In this document: positions 16,841-25,211 of the stretch, piece by piece
Position numbering within the stretch: position 1 is the first letter of the stretch
How the letters are laid out: each line of letters opens with the position of its first letter
Position numbers and translations under genes: made by a program
Notes under the pieces: generated by a model
Seen by the model: the letters and a program-made list of their open reading frames with translations, nothing else
Told to the model about the DNA's origin: nothing
Databases searched by the model: none
Assembly: GCA_947625885.1 (NCBI GenBank)
Contig: CANQQA010000015.1
Coordinates: 1-61,380 of the forward strand
Source: an uncultured Bacteroidales bacterium
GTDB lineage: Bacteria; Bacteroidota; Bacteroidia; Bacteroidales; UBA11471
Direction of reading: 5' to 3'
DNA: 61,380 nucleotides

Positions 16841-19765
16841 ATGCAAAACAAAGGATTTATAAGAGTTTTAGCAGTTCTGCTGGCATTGGTATGCCTCTTT
16901 TATATCTCGTTTTCGTTTGTAACCCGCCATTACAATCAGAAAGCCGAAGAGATTTCGAACGGAGACCCCGAAGCCTACAAGAACTATTTGGATTCGATGG
17001 CGACCGAAAAGGTCTATCTCGGATATTACACGCTGAAACAGTGTAATGAAATGGAAATCGGTCTGGGTCTCGACCTGAAAGGCGGTATGAACGTCATACT
17101 GCAAATTTCCGTCGCCGACGTGTTGAAGTCGTTGTCGAACAACAACCCCGACCCGAAATTCAATGCGGCGCTGGCTGCCGCTACGGCAAACCAGACCGAT
17201 AACGACGACTTCCTTTCGGTCTTCGTCAATGAATACAAAAAACTCGACCCCAATATCCGGTTGGCGTCCATATTCAGCACTTTCCAACTGAAAGAGAAAA
17301 TCGCCCCGTCGGCATCGAACGACGAAGTGCTTTCGGTGTTGCGCGAGGAGTTGAACAGCGCTATCGACAACTCTTATAACGTGCTGCGTACCCGTATCGA
17401 CCGCTTCGGCGTGGTGGCTCCCAACATACAACGCCTCGAAAGAGACGGTCGCATCTTGGTGGAGCTCCCGGGCGTGAAAGAACCGGAACGTGTGCGCAAA
17501 CTCCTGCAAGGAAGCGCCAACCTCGAATTTTGGGAAACGTATAACCTGAGCGACCTGTATGCCCGTCTGGTATCGGCAAACGACCTGATAGCCCGTGCCG
17601 AAAACAACGGCAATCCCGTCGTTGCCGAGGAAGAGACCGAAAACGGCGAACTCTCGGAACTGACCCAACAGAGCAAGGAAGAAGAGTTGTGGCGACGCCA
17701 AAATCCGCTTTTCTCGCGCTTGCAGCTGAATGTGTCGCAAAACGGACAGCCGGCAGCTTCGCCCGCCGTGGGTATCGCCCACCATCGCGATACGGCTGCC
17801 GTCAATGCCTATCTGGCTTTGCCGCAGGTGCGCGAAACATTGCCGTCGAACGCCGTGTTCTACTGGACGGTGAAAGCTATCGACGAGAAAGAACAATACT
17901 ACCAACTGGTGGCTCTGAAATCGAGCACCGGCGGGCGTCCCGCTCTCTCGGGCGATGTCATCAACGATGCCCATGAAGACTTCAACCCCGTAACCAACGC
18001 TCCCGTCGTAAGTATGCGCATGAATGCCGAAGGCTCGAAAATATGGGCGCAGCTGACGCGTGAAAACATCGGCAAATGCGTGGCTGTCGTTCTCGATGAA
18101 CACGTTTATTCTTTCCCCGTTGTCAATAGCGAAATTCCCAACGGACAATCCGAAATATCCGGCGGCTTCACGCCCGAAGAAGCCCAAGACTTGGCAAACG
18201 TGCTGAAAACCGGTAAAATGGCTGCCAGCGTGAAAATCGTACAAGAAGAGGTCGTAGGTCCGTCGCTCGGTCAGGAAGCCATACGCAGCGGTGTCATCTC
18301 CTTCATCTTCGCGCTGGTATTGCTGATGATTTACATGATAAGCGTTTACGGCGTCGTTCCCGGACTGGTTGCCAACTGCGCCCTCATCGTCAATATGTTC
18401 TTTACGATGGGTATTCTGGCGTCGTTCCAAGCCGTGCTTACCCTCTCGGGTATCGCCGGTCTGGTGCTCTCGCTCGGTATCGCCGTCGATGCCAACGTGC
18501 TGATTTATGAACGCACCAAAGAGGAGCTGCGTGCCGGCAAGAGCCTGAAAAACGCTATCAACGACGGTTACAAAAATGCTTTCTCCGCGATTTTCGACTC
18601 CAACCTCACTTCCGTGATTACGGGTATCATACTCTTCTATTTCGGTACCGGCCCTATCAAAGGATTTGCCACGACGCTGCTTATCGGTATCGTCTGCTCG
18701 TTCTTCACGGCCGTGTTCCTCACCCGTCTTTTCTACGAGAGAGGTCTCGACAAAAACTGGTTCAAGAAACTGTCGTTTACCACGCCGCTTACGCGCAACC
18801 TGTTGGTCGATAATCATCTCAATTTCCTCGGCGCCCGCAAGGTCGGCTATATCGTATGCGGTGCGCTGGTAATCATCGGCTGCGTATCGTTCGCCCTGCG
18901 CGGAATGAGTCTCGGTATCGACTTCTCCGGCGGTCGCAACTACATCGTGCGCTTCGACAAACCGGTGAACACCCAGCATATTGCCGACTTGCTCAAACCG
19001 CAGTTCGGCGATAACATTCCGACGGTCATCACCATCGGCGGCGACAATCAGGTGCGTATCTCCACCAACTACCGCATCGCCGAATCGGACGACGCAATAG
19101 ACGAGGAGATATTGACGATGATTTACACCGGTCTCAAAGACGAGGTCGGCGGAAAAGACCAAAAGGCATTCGAATCGGAAAATGTCATGAGCATACAGAA
19201 AGTGGGTCCGAGCATCGCCGAAGATATTACCATCGGCGCCATTTGGGCAGTGCTTTTCTCGCTGGTGGCTATCGCCCTCTACATTCTGTTGCGTTTCCGC
19301 GATTTCGCATTCAGTGTCGGCACGTTGGCATCGCTGGCTTTCGATACGGTCATCATCATGTCGTTCTACTCGTTGTTCTACGGCATGCTGCCTTTCTCTA
19401 TGGAAATCGACCAGTCGTTCATTGCCGCCATTCTGACGATTATCGGTTACTCGGTGAACGATAAGGTAGTGGTATTCGACCGCGTGCGCGAGGTGATAGG
19501 GCTCTATCCCAAACGCGACCGTCGCTTGGTCATCAACGACGCTCTCAACAGCACGCTGGCGCGTACCATAAGCACCTCGTTGAGCACTGCACTCGTGTTG
19601 ATTTGTATCTTCATTTTGGGCGGCGACACCATTCGCAGCTTTACGTTCGCCATGCTGCTCGGTGTGATTACGGGTACGTTCTCGACCATGTTCGTCGCCG
19701 TGCCGGTGGCTTACGAAATGATGAGAAGAAAATTGCCGAAAGCCGAAGAAACTCCGGCTGCATAA
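16841..19765 (+). CDS. secDF: fused protein translocase subunit SecDF
   Basis: This 974-residue fusion of SecD and SecF uses the proton gradient to help pull proteins through SecYEG and to recycle the channel. The SecD half (about 1-640) has the LGLDLKGGMNV motif at about residue 72, a large periplasmic domain and five membrane helices after residue 480 (LSLGIAVDANVLIYERTKEE is the conserved proton-path region). The SecF half begins at about 670, with the GIDFSGGRNYIVRF motif and the corresponding GYSVNDKVVVFDRVRE helix. SecDF fusions are normal in Bacteroidota. The gene is a single transcription unit ended by a very strong palindromic terminator. Confidence 0.97.
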   Translation: MQNKGFIRVLAVLLALVCLFYISFSFVTRHYNQKAEEISNGDPEAYKNYLDSMATEKVYLGYYTLKQCNEMEIGLGLDLKGGMNVILQISVADVLKSLSNNNPDPKFNAALAAATANQTDNDDFLSVFVNEYKKLDPNIRLASIFSTFQLKEKIAPSASNDEVLSVLREELNSAIDNSYNVLRTRIDRFGVVAPNIQRLERDGRILVELPGVKEPERVRKLLQGSANLEFWETYNLSDLYARLVSANDLIARAENNGNPVVAEEETENGELSELTQQSKEEELWRRQNPLFSRLQLNVSQNGQPAASPAVGIAHHRDTAAVNAYLALPQVRETLPSNAVFYWTVKAIDEKEQYYQLVALKSSTGGRPALSGDVINDAHEDFNPVTNAPVVSMRMNAEGSKIWAQLTRENIGKCVAVVLDEHVYSFPVVNSEIPNGQSEISGGFTPEEAQDLANVLKTGKMAASVKIVQEEVVGPSLGQEAIRSGVISFIFALVLLMIYMISVYGVVPGLVANCALIVNMFFTMGILASFQAVLTLSGIAGLVLSLGIAVDANVLIYERTKEELRAGKSLKNAINDGYKNAFSAIFDSNLTSVITGIILFYFGTGPIKGFATTLLIGIVCSFFTAVFLTRLFYERGLDKNWFKKLSFTTPLTRNLLVDNHLNFLGARKVGYIVCGALVIIGCVSFALRGMSLGIDFSGGRNYIVRFDKPVNTQHIADLLKPQFGDNIPTVITIGGDNQVRISTNYRIAESDDAIDEEILTMIYTGLKDEVGGKDQKAFESENVMSIQKVGPSIAEDITIGAIWAVLFSLVAIALYILLRFRDFAFSVGTLASLAFDTVIIMSFYSLFYGMLPFSMEIDQSFIAAILTIIGYSVNDKVVVFDRVREVIGLYPKRDRRLVINDALNSTLARTISTSLSTALVLICIFILGGDTIRSFTFAMLLGVITGTFSTMFVAVPVAYEMMRRKLPKAEETPAA

Positions 19766-19773
19766 CGCAATCT

Positions 19774-19829
19774 CCGTATAAATAAAAAGCAGCGACCTCG
19801 TGCGAGGTCGCTGCTTTTTATTTATACGG
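19774..19829. terminator. bidirectional terminator with 27-bp perfect arms
   Basis: Arms 19774-19800 and 19803-19829 are exact reverse complements around a central TG. The GC-rich core GCAGCGACCTCG is bordered by an AAAAA/TTTTT pair, so both convergent genes (secDF and uxuA) are terminated. Confidence 0.92.
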
Positions 19830-19866
19830 ATTGACTCTATTGTCGTTATTATCCGAAAACATTTAC

Positions 19867-21042
19867 CTATTTGCTATAATAGGACTTGGCGATTCCCATT
19901 TCCAAACCTCTCAATTCCGCCAGTCCTCTCAGTCGTCCGATACAAGAGTAACCCGGATTGCTTTTCTTTTTTAAGTCATCTATCATCTGATGCCCGTGGT
20001 CGGGACGCATCGGTATGGAGACTTTGCGACGCTGCTGCAATTCGAGAAACGCTTTCATGACATGATACATATCGACGTCGCCTTCCAAATGGTTGGCTTC
20101 ATAGAAATTGCCTTCCTCGTCGCGTTGCGTGCTGCGTAAGTGCACGAAATTGATGCGGTCGCCGAACCGCTCCATCAGGGCGGCACAGTCATTGGCGCTG
20201 CTTACGCCCAAAGAACCGGTGCACAGGCACAGCCCATTGCTTTTGTTGGGGACGGCATCAATCAGAGCCTGAAAATCTGCGCCGCAACTCATGATACGCG
20301 GCAATCCGAGTATGGAGTAGGGCGGGTCGTCAGGGTGGATAACCAACTCGATACCGCTCTCGTCGGCAACGGGGCAGATTTCGCTGAGAAAATAAATCAA
20401 GTTGGCGCGCAGCTTTTCGGGGGTGATGTCCTTGTAGCGGTCGAGCTCTTTCTGAAACTGTTCCAATGTGAAACTCTCTTCCGAACCGGGCAGACCGGCA
20501 ATTATGTTGCGCACAAGCTGTTGCTTGTCGTTTTCCGTCATCTGCTCGAATCGTGCTTTGGCTTTGACTTTTTCTTCGTCGGTGTAATCGGCTTCCGCAT
20601 CGGGACGTTTCAGCAGGAAGAGGTCGAAAGCGATGAAAGCGGCACGTTCAAAACGCAAGGCACGGCTTCCGTCGGGCAACTTGTAGGTCAGATCGGTACG
20701 TGTCCAGTCCAACACGGGCATGAAGTTGTAGGTAACGATTTTCACGCCGCATTTGGCGAGATTGCGGAGACTTTCCTTGTAGTTGTCTATATATCGGTGG
20801 AAATCTCCGGTCTGTGTCTTGATATGTTCGTGTACGGGTACGCTTTCGACGACAGACCAGCGGAGTCCCACGGATTCGATCATCTCCTTGCGTTTCATGA
20901 TTTCTTCCACTGTCCACACCTCACCGTTGGGAATGTGGTGCAGGGCGTTTACGATGCCGGTGGCTCCGGACTGTTTGATGTCCCACAGGCTGACAGGGTC
21001 GTTAGGTCCGTACCAGCGCCAAGTTTGTTCACAAAGTATCAT
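19867..21042 (-). CDS. uxuA: D-mannonate dehydratase
   Basis: This 391-residue enzyme converts D-mannonate to 2-keto-3-deoxy-D-gluconate in glucuronate catabolism. All the metal-site segments of the UxuA family are visible: VIHPDDPP at about residue 240, [10 protein letters not shown] at about 277, INFVHLRST at about 308 and MRPDHGHQM at about 350. The N-terminus ([19 protein letters not shown]) and the length are standard. It lies 90 bases after the SDR gene, which probably reduces fructuronate to mannonate, so the two form a pathway pair. The composition is like the GC-richer flanks rather than the AT-richer sugar locus upstream. Confidence 0.95.
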   Translation of the reverse strand: MILCEQTWRWYGPNDPVSLWDIKQSGATGIVNALHHIPNGEVWTVEEIMKRKEMIESVGLRWSVVESVPVHEHIKTQTGDFHRYIDNYKESLRNLAKCGVKIVTYNFMPVLDWTRTDLTYKLPDGSRALRFERAAFIAFDLFLLKRPDAEADYTDEEKVKAKARFEQMTENDKQQLVRNIIAGLPGSEESFTLEQFQKELDRYKDITPEKLRANLIYFLSEICPVADESGIELVIHPDDPPYSILGLPRIMSCGADFQALIDAVPNKSNGLCLCTGSLGVSSANDCAALMERFGDRINFVHLRSTQRDEEGNFYEANHLEGDVDMYHVMKAFLELQQRRKVSIPMRPDHGHQMIDDLKKKSNPGYSCIGRLRGLAELRGLEMGIAKSYYSK

Positions 21043-21132
21043 ATCGTAATTTTATGTATGTTTTTATTTTTCTTTCCGAAAGGAGGTTTTTATCCTGCGG
21101 AACGAAAGAAATGTCCTACGGAATGGATTTCG

Positions 21133-21942
21133 TCAGATAGAGAAAGCGTCGAACCCGCCGTCCACTACCGAGAGTGCCCCGGTTACGAAGCTGGAAGCGT
21201 CGCTGATGAGATAGTGAATAGTTCCGAACAGTTCTTCCGGTTCGGCAAAGCGTCCGCACGGCGTATGGGCGATGATGGCCTTTGCGCGGTCTGTGTATGA
21301 ACCGTCAGGATTGGTGAGCAGCGCACGGTTTTGGTTGGTGAGCAGAAATCCCGGAACGATGGCGTTCACACGGAGTTCGGGACTGAATTTGGTCGCCAGT
21401 TCGGTTGCCATATAGCGGGTGTAGTTGCCTATGGCAGCCTTGGCGGAACCGTAGCCTACCACCCGTGTCAGCGGACGGAGCGCAGATTCGGAACAGAAGT
21501 TAACAATGGCGCCTTTCTTGTTCTTTGCCATGACTTCTACGAACACCATGGTGGGGAGTACCGTGCCGAAGAGGTTTAGGTCTACTACCTTGCGGAATGC
21601 GTCGATGTCCAGATCGAGCACCGTCTTGTCCGGTGCGATGGTGGCGCCCGCCATATTGCCGCCTGCGGCATTCAGCAGCACGTCGATGGTATCGAAACGT
21701 TCGAGTATAGCTTTCTTGTTTTCTTCCAGTATTTCCTTGTTCAGTACGTCGGTTACGAGAAACAGCGTTTCGGACTTCTTGTTGAGTTCGGCTTCCAGTT
21801 CCCTGCCCGCATCTTCCACGCGGTCCAGAATTACAATCTTGGCGCCTTGCTCTGCCAGATAGTGGGCGATGTTTCTCCCCAGAATACCGCAACCGCCTGT
21901 TATGACGATTACTTTGTCTTTAATGTCGAATAAGTTTTTCAT
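21133..21942 (-). CDS. SDR oxidoreductase, probable fructuronate/mannonate reductase
   Basis: This is a 269-residue classical short-chain dehydrogenase. The NAD(P)-binding motif ITGGCGILGRNIA lies at residues 14-26, NAAGG at about 91-95, and the catalytic Ser (CSESALRP) with YGSAKAA (Tyr-x-x-x-Lys) at about 158-162. It ends in VVDGGFDAFSI. SDR enzymes next to uxuA in Bacteroidota and Firmicutes are annotated as D-mannonate oxidoreductases that replace UxuB, and the position here supports that. The substrate is inferred from context. Its ATG lies only 4 bases after the stop of the HGSNAT-like gene, in a very AT-rich junction, so read-through from the sugar locus is likely. Confidence 0.85.
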   Translation of the reverse strand: MKNLFDIKDKVIVITGGCGILGRNIAHYLAEQGAKIVILDRVEDAGRELEAELNKKSETLFLVTDVLNKEILEENKKAILERFDTIDVLLNAAGGNMAGATIAPDKTVLDLDIDAFRKVVDLNLFGTVLPTMVFVEVMAKNKKGAIVNFCSESALRPLTRVVGYGSAKAAIGNYTRYMATELATKFSPELRVNAIVPGFLLTNQNRALLTNPDGSYTDRAKAIIAHTPCGRFAEPEELFGTIHYLISDASSFVTGALSVVDGGFDAFSI

Positions 21943-21946
21943 ATTA

Positions 21947-23128
21947 TTATATTTTAATATATATTTTACGTTTATATAATTGATAGCCGATTATCCAATT
22001 AATAAATACGAAAACCATTGCATAAGCGAGCGAAGCTCCGTATTCGCCTAATATAGGTTCGAACATTACCTTATATAGAAAATCCCGAATACTATAATTC
22101 TCTCCGTACCATACTATCGGAATAATCTGCAAAAGTTTTCCTAATACGCTTCCTAACACATACATAAACAAAGGATTAATGCCGAATGCTTCAAAAAAAC
22201 GGCTCCATTTCTTATATCCTTTCACATCAATAATCCAGATGAGCAATGCCAAAGAAGTCGATGCAAAACCACACGTAACAAGCACGAATGTAGGCGACCA
22301 TATTTTCTTATTGATAGGGCAGCCGTAACTTAATAAGAATCCGGCGAAAGTAAAAATACACCCTACCAAGAAAAGCCGAATAAGATAGATACTCAATTGT
22401 TCGCTTCGATTTGCTGCAACGTATTTACTGTTTCCGAACAGAAGCCCTCCAACCCAAAAGCCTAACAGAACATGAGCTATGGAAGGAATCGTACTTAATA
22501 TACCGACCGGATCGATACCATGGTCATTTTGTAAATGGGTAGCCGTTAAGACAGCATGATCTACAATGGAGCATACATTGGATTTATTGTACTCGAAACC
22601 ATTACCGCACAATAAAATGATAAAATATCCGATAAGTAACGAGAAAGCAAGGTAAGGAATACGGCGATGTTTAATATTTAGGACAAGAACGGCACAAATA
22701 CCGTAACAGAGGGCAAGCCGCTGCATCACACCCGGGATACGTAAATGGTCGAATGTCCATACCGAATTCCAAAGCCGCATACCCGGTCCGATATCTTCCG
22801 CAGGCTTTATCCAATATTCACAAAAATTACCGAACCAATTTAGTGCCACACCTATAAAAAATAGAATTAACGTACGTTTCGCTACTTTCAGAAGAATCGG
22901 AAAGCGGCATTCAAAATTATATTTTTTCAATGATATATACATCGAAATCCCCATGATAAATATAAAAAAGGGGAATATCAAGTCTGTCGGCGTCAATCCG
23001 TTCCACGGAGCGTGGAGTAACGGGGCGTATACATACTTCCAATTACCGGGATGATTTACCAACGCCATACCTGCAACACTGATACCCCTTAAAATGTCAA
23101 GGGCGAGAATTCTTTTATTTACTTCCAT
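21947..23128 (-). CDS. HGSNAT/NagX-like membrane acyltransferase (DUF5009 type)
   Basis: This is a 393-residue polytopic membrane protein with about 10-11 helices. The N-terminal segment RILALDILRGISVAGMALVNHPGNW, with its histidine, and GLTPTDLIFPFFIFIMGIS are typical of the family that includes human heparan-alpha-glucosaminide N-acetyltransferase and bacterial NagX. The human enzyme moves acetyl groups across the membrane onto terminal glucosamine. In bacteria the gene is often found with GlcNAc catabolic genes, as here. It follows a hairpin after the Lcl-type lipoprotein and is almost joined to the SDR gene. The base composition is clearly AT-richer than that of the SDR and UxuA. The acetylation substrate is unknown. 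Confidence 0.8.
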   Translation of the reverse strand: MEVNKRILALDILRGISVAGMALVNHPGNWKYVYAPLLHAPWNGLTPTDLIFPFFIFIMGISMYISLKKYNFECRFPILLKVAKRTLILFFIGVALNWFGNFCEYWIKPAEDIGPGMRLWNSVWTFDHLRIPGVMQRLALCYGICAVLVLNIKHRRIPYLAFSLLIGYFIILLCGNGFEYNKSNVCSIVDHAVLTATHLQNDHGIDPVGILSTIPSIAHVLLGFWVGGLLFGNSKYVAANRSEQLSIYLIRLFLVGCIFTFAGFLLSYGCPINKKIWSPTFVLVTCGFASTSLALLIWIIDVKGYKKWSRFFEAFGINPLFMYVLGSVLGKLLQIIPIVWYGENYSIRDFLYKVMFEPILGEYGASLAYAMVFVFINWIIGYQLYKRKIYIKI

Positions 23129-23209
23129 TGCGTTACGTTAATCAGACAATTTATTTATTCGAAATTCTCTATTTTGTTATACCTATTTCACCCTACGTAA
23201 AGTATAAAT

Positions 23210-23263
23210 GTAAGTCCGGTATCAATCACTTCCATCTTGTGGAGGACGGAATACCGGACTTAC
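23210..23263 (-). terminator. hairpin between the surface-lipoprotein and acyltransferase genes
   Basis: Perfect 13-bp arms lie at 23210-23222 and 23251-23263, with a 28-base loop. On the minus strand the tail is ATTTATACTTTACG, not a true T run. It may be a weak terminator or an attenuator that lowers expression of the acyltransferase-SDR-uxuA genes relative to SusC/D. Confidence 0.5.
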
Positions 23264-23297
23264 CTATTTAATCACTGCCTATAAGAACGCTTCATTA

Positions 23298-25187
23298 TTA
23301 GAAGGCACCGATTTGTTTGATGCAGCGGATATAACGTTTATCAGTTTTTTCTTTTTTAGGTTCATCACCAACTCCTCCGATATAACGCTTGCCTACTCTA
23401 ATGTAAGAACCGTATTTATCACTAAGTTCTGTACTTCCCCAATACTGGTCTCCGTTATCAGAATCTGCGGCAGTATTCAACTTAGTGCCGCCGTGGTCTT
23501 CCAATACCTTATCGAAAGCTGCTCGAGCTTCTTTTTCGTTCTCTGATATTTGTGCCGGTGTTTTATTTGTAGCCTCATCAAAAGTTGTTCCGTTATAGGC
23601 TTCGAACAGGGCTTTCAGTTCATTGATGGCGGGCCAATACCAATCGTTCACGCAAAACTCTAATGCCGGTACATTGCTGTCGTTCGCTTCTCTCAACTTT
23701 TTGGTGTTTTCATACCCATTGTCTTCGTCTTCCACACCGTATGCTTTAGCTTCAGTACTCCATGCCAATGTGGTTTCCGAACGTGTCAGACTGACAATCT
23801 TGGCTGTCTTTCCATCTTCAGACACCCAGAATATCACACCTTTCGTATCATTGTCTTCATAATATGCGCCTACTTTATACTCCGGTACCTCCGGTACGTC
23901 AGGAGGAGTCACGGCTTCAGCAGCTTTCTGGGTAACGGTTATCACGTCGGAATACTCCTTACCGTCGAAGCCCGACACATTAACAGTAACTTGGGTGCTT
24001 CGGGGATTTGTGTCCGTATTTTCCGACAAAGCCTTTATCACGACCGTATTACCTTGAACTTCTGCCGAACACCATGCATTGTCTTCCGAAGTTGCAGAAA
24101 TCAAAGTCCCGTTCGTTACCGTTACCGTTACGGATTGTTCGCTATTCGCCGTATTTTCCAATTCCACGTCTTTCTTGTCCAGCGTGATGGAAACTTCGAT
24201 AGGTTCAGGTCCGGGTTTGTAATTGCCTATAGCCTTGACACAACGGATAAAGCGCTTTGTTCCGGTCTTTTTACATTCACCGGCTCCCATGTTCACAGCA
24301 AACTTGCGGAACCGCACATTACATCCATATTGGGCATAGCTTTCACTCGAATTATCTTCGGTGCTTGCCCAGTAAGATTCACCATTGCCCTCTGTAGAAA
24401 GATCCAACGCGGTACCTCCCTGCTCCGTGAATATCTTGTCAAATTTCGCACGGGCTGTCTTTTCTTGTTCATTGCCGCCTACTTCTGTCGATGGCTCCTC
24501 TCCTTCGGGTGTTCCGTTGTAAGCATTAAAGAGATCGACCAATTCATTGACAGCCGGCCAATACCAACCCTCGCCATGGGCATCACAAAATGCCAACGCG
24601 GGAATCGAGCCATTCTGTCCTTCCGCACTGTTGCGTATCACGTCGGTATTAGCTTGTCCGTCTACTTTTGAATAAGCACCGATGAAAGATGTTCCTTCCG
24701 TAGACCAAGCACCACCCAAACGATCCAGCGAAACGGCTTTGGCTATTGTCGGATTCTCCTTGTCTACCCAAAATATCACACCGACTGCTTTCCCGTCTTC
24801 ATAGTAGATATCGCCTATTTCATAGCTATCTCCCTCGTGTTCAAAATAAGGAGGCATGGTGATAGTAATCGTCACTTTTTCGTTTCCGATGTACAAGTCA
24901 ACGGAGCCGTTACGCTCTGCACCGGTATCGTTTTTCTGATAGGTTAGTGTCAGACAGTGTTTTGATACGGTAGCCGTCAGCCACTCTTTACAATAATCTG
25001 CCACTATTGCCGTCACATTATCTGTATTGGTCGTCATCAGAATGTCCGTAGAACCTTGTTGTCCACTCGGCAAGGTCACATTGGTTTCATCAATAGAGAA
25101 TACGATCTCTTCTACTTTGTCATCGGTACATGCCTGTATGCACATACATAGCATAATGACACTCAATAATTTAATAGTTGTTTTCAT
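23298..25187 (-). CDS. surface lipoprotein with BACON and tandem Lcl/DUF1566-like modules
   Basis: This 629-residue lipoprotein has a lipobox MCIQAC (about residue 20) followed by TDDK, which suggests surface display. Residues 30-110 look like a BACON domain. Two related modules follow, at about 118-320 and 430-629. Each has a WST segment, a WYWPAVNEL/WYWPAINEL motif, a YWxSTE motif and a final RxIRCxKxIG, as in Lcl C-terminal (DUF1566) domains. A second BACON-like strand set (VELENTANSEQSVTVTV) lies between them. It takes the place of the SusE/SGBP gene directly after SusD and is likely a glycan-binding protein. The glycan specificity is not known. Confidence 0.75.
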   Translation of the reverse strand: MKTTIKLLSVIMLCMCIQACTDDKVEEIVFSIDETNVTLPSGQQGSTDILMTTNTDNVTAIVADYCKEWLTATVSKHCLTLTYQKNDTGAERNGSVDLYIGNEKVTITITMPPYFEHEGDSYEIGDIYYEDGKAVGVIFWVDKENPTIAKAVSLDRLGGAWSTEGTSFIGAYSKVDGQANTDVIRNSAEGQNGSIPALAFCDAHGEGWYWPAVNELVDLFNAYNGTPEGEEPSTEVGGNEQEKTARAKFDKIFTEQGGTALDLSTEGNGESYWASTEDNSSESYAQYGCNVRFRKFAVNMGAGECKKTGTKRFIRCVKAIGNYKPGPEPIEVSITLDKKDVELENTANSEQSVTVTVTNGTLISATSEDNAWCSAEVQGNTVVIKALSENTDTNPRSTQVTVNVSGFDGKEYSDVITVTQKAAEAVTPPDVPEVPEYKVGAYYEDNDTKGVIFWVSEDGKTAKIVSLTRSETTLAWSTEAKAYGVEDEDNGYENTKKLREANDSNVPALEFCVNDWYWPAINELKALFEAYNGTTFDEATNKTPAQISENEKEARAAFDKVLEDHGGTKLNTAADSDNGDQYWGSTELSDKYGSYIRVGKRYIGGVGDEPKKEKTDKRYIRCIKQIGAF

Positions 25188-25211
25188 TGGATTTGGATTT
25201 AAGTTGTTTTA

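Noticed and set aside
16868-19162. 764-residue open frame on the minus strand
   Set aside because: It is antisense to secDF, whose motifs are complete, and its translation is rich in His/Val/Arg/Gly, as expected for a shadow frame.
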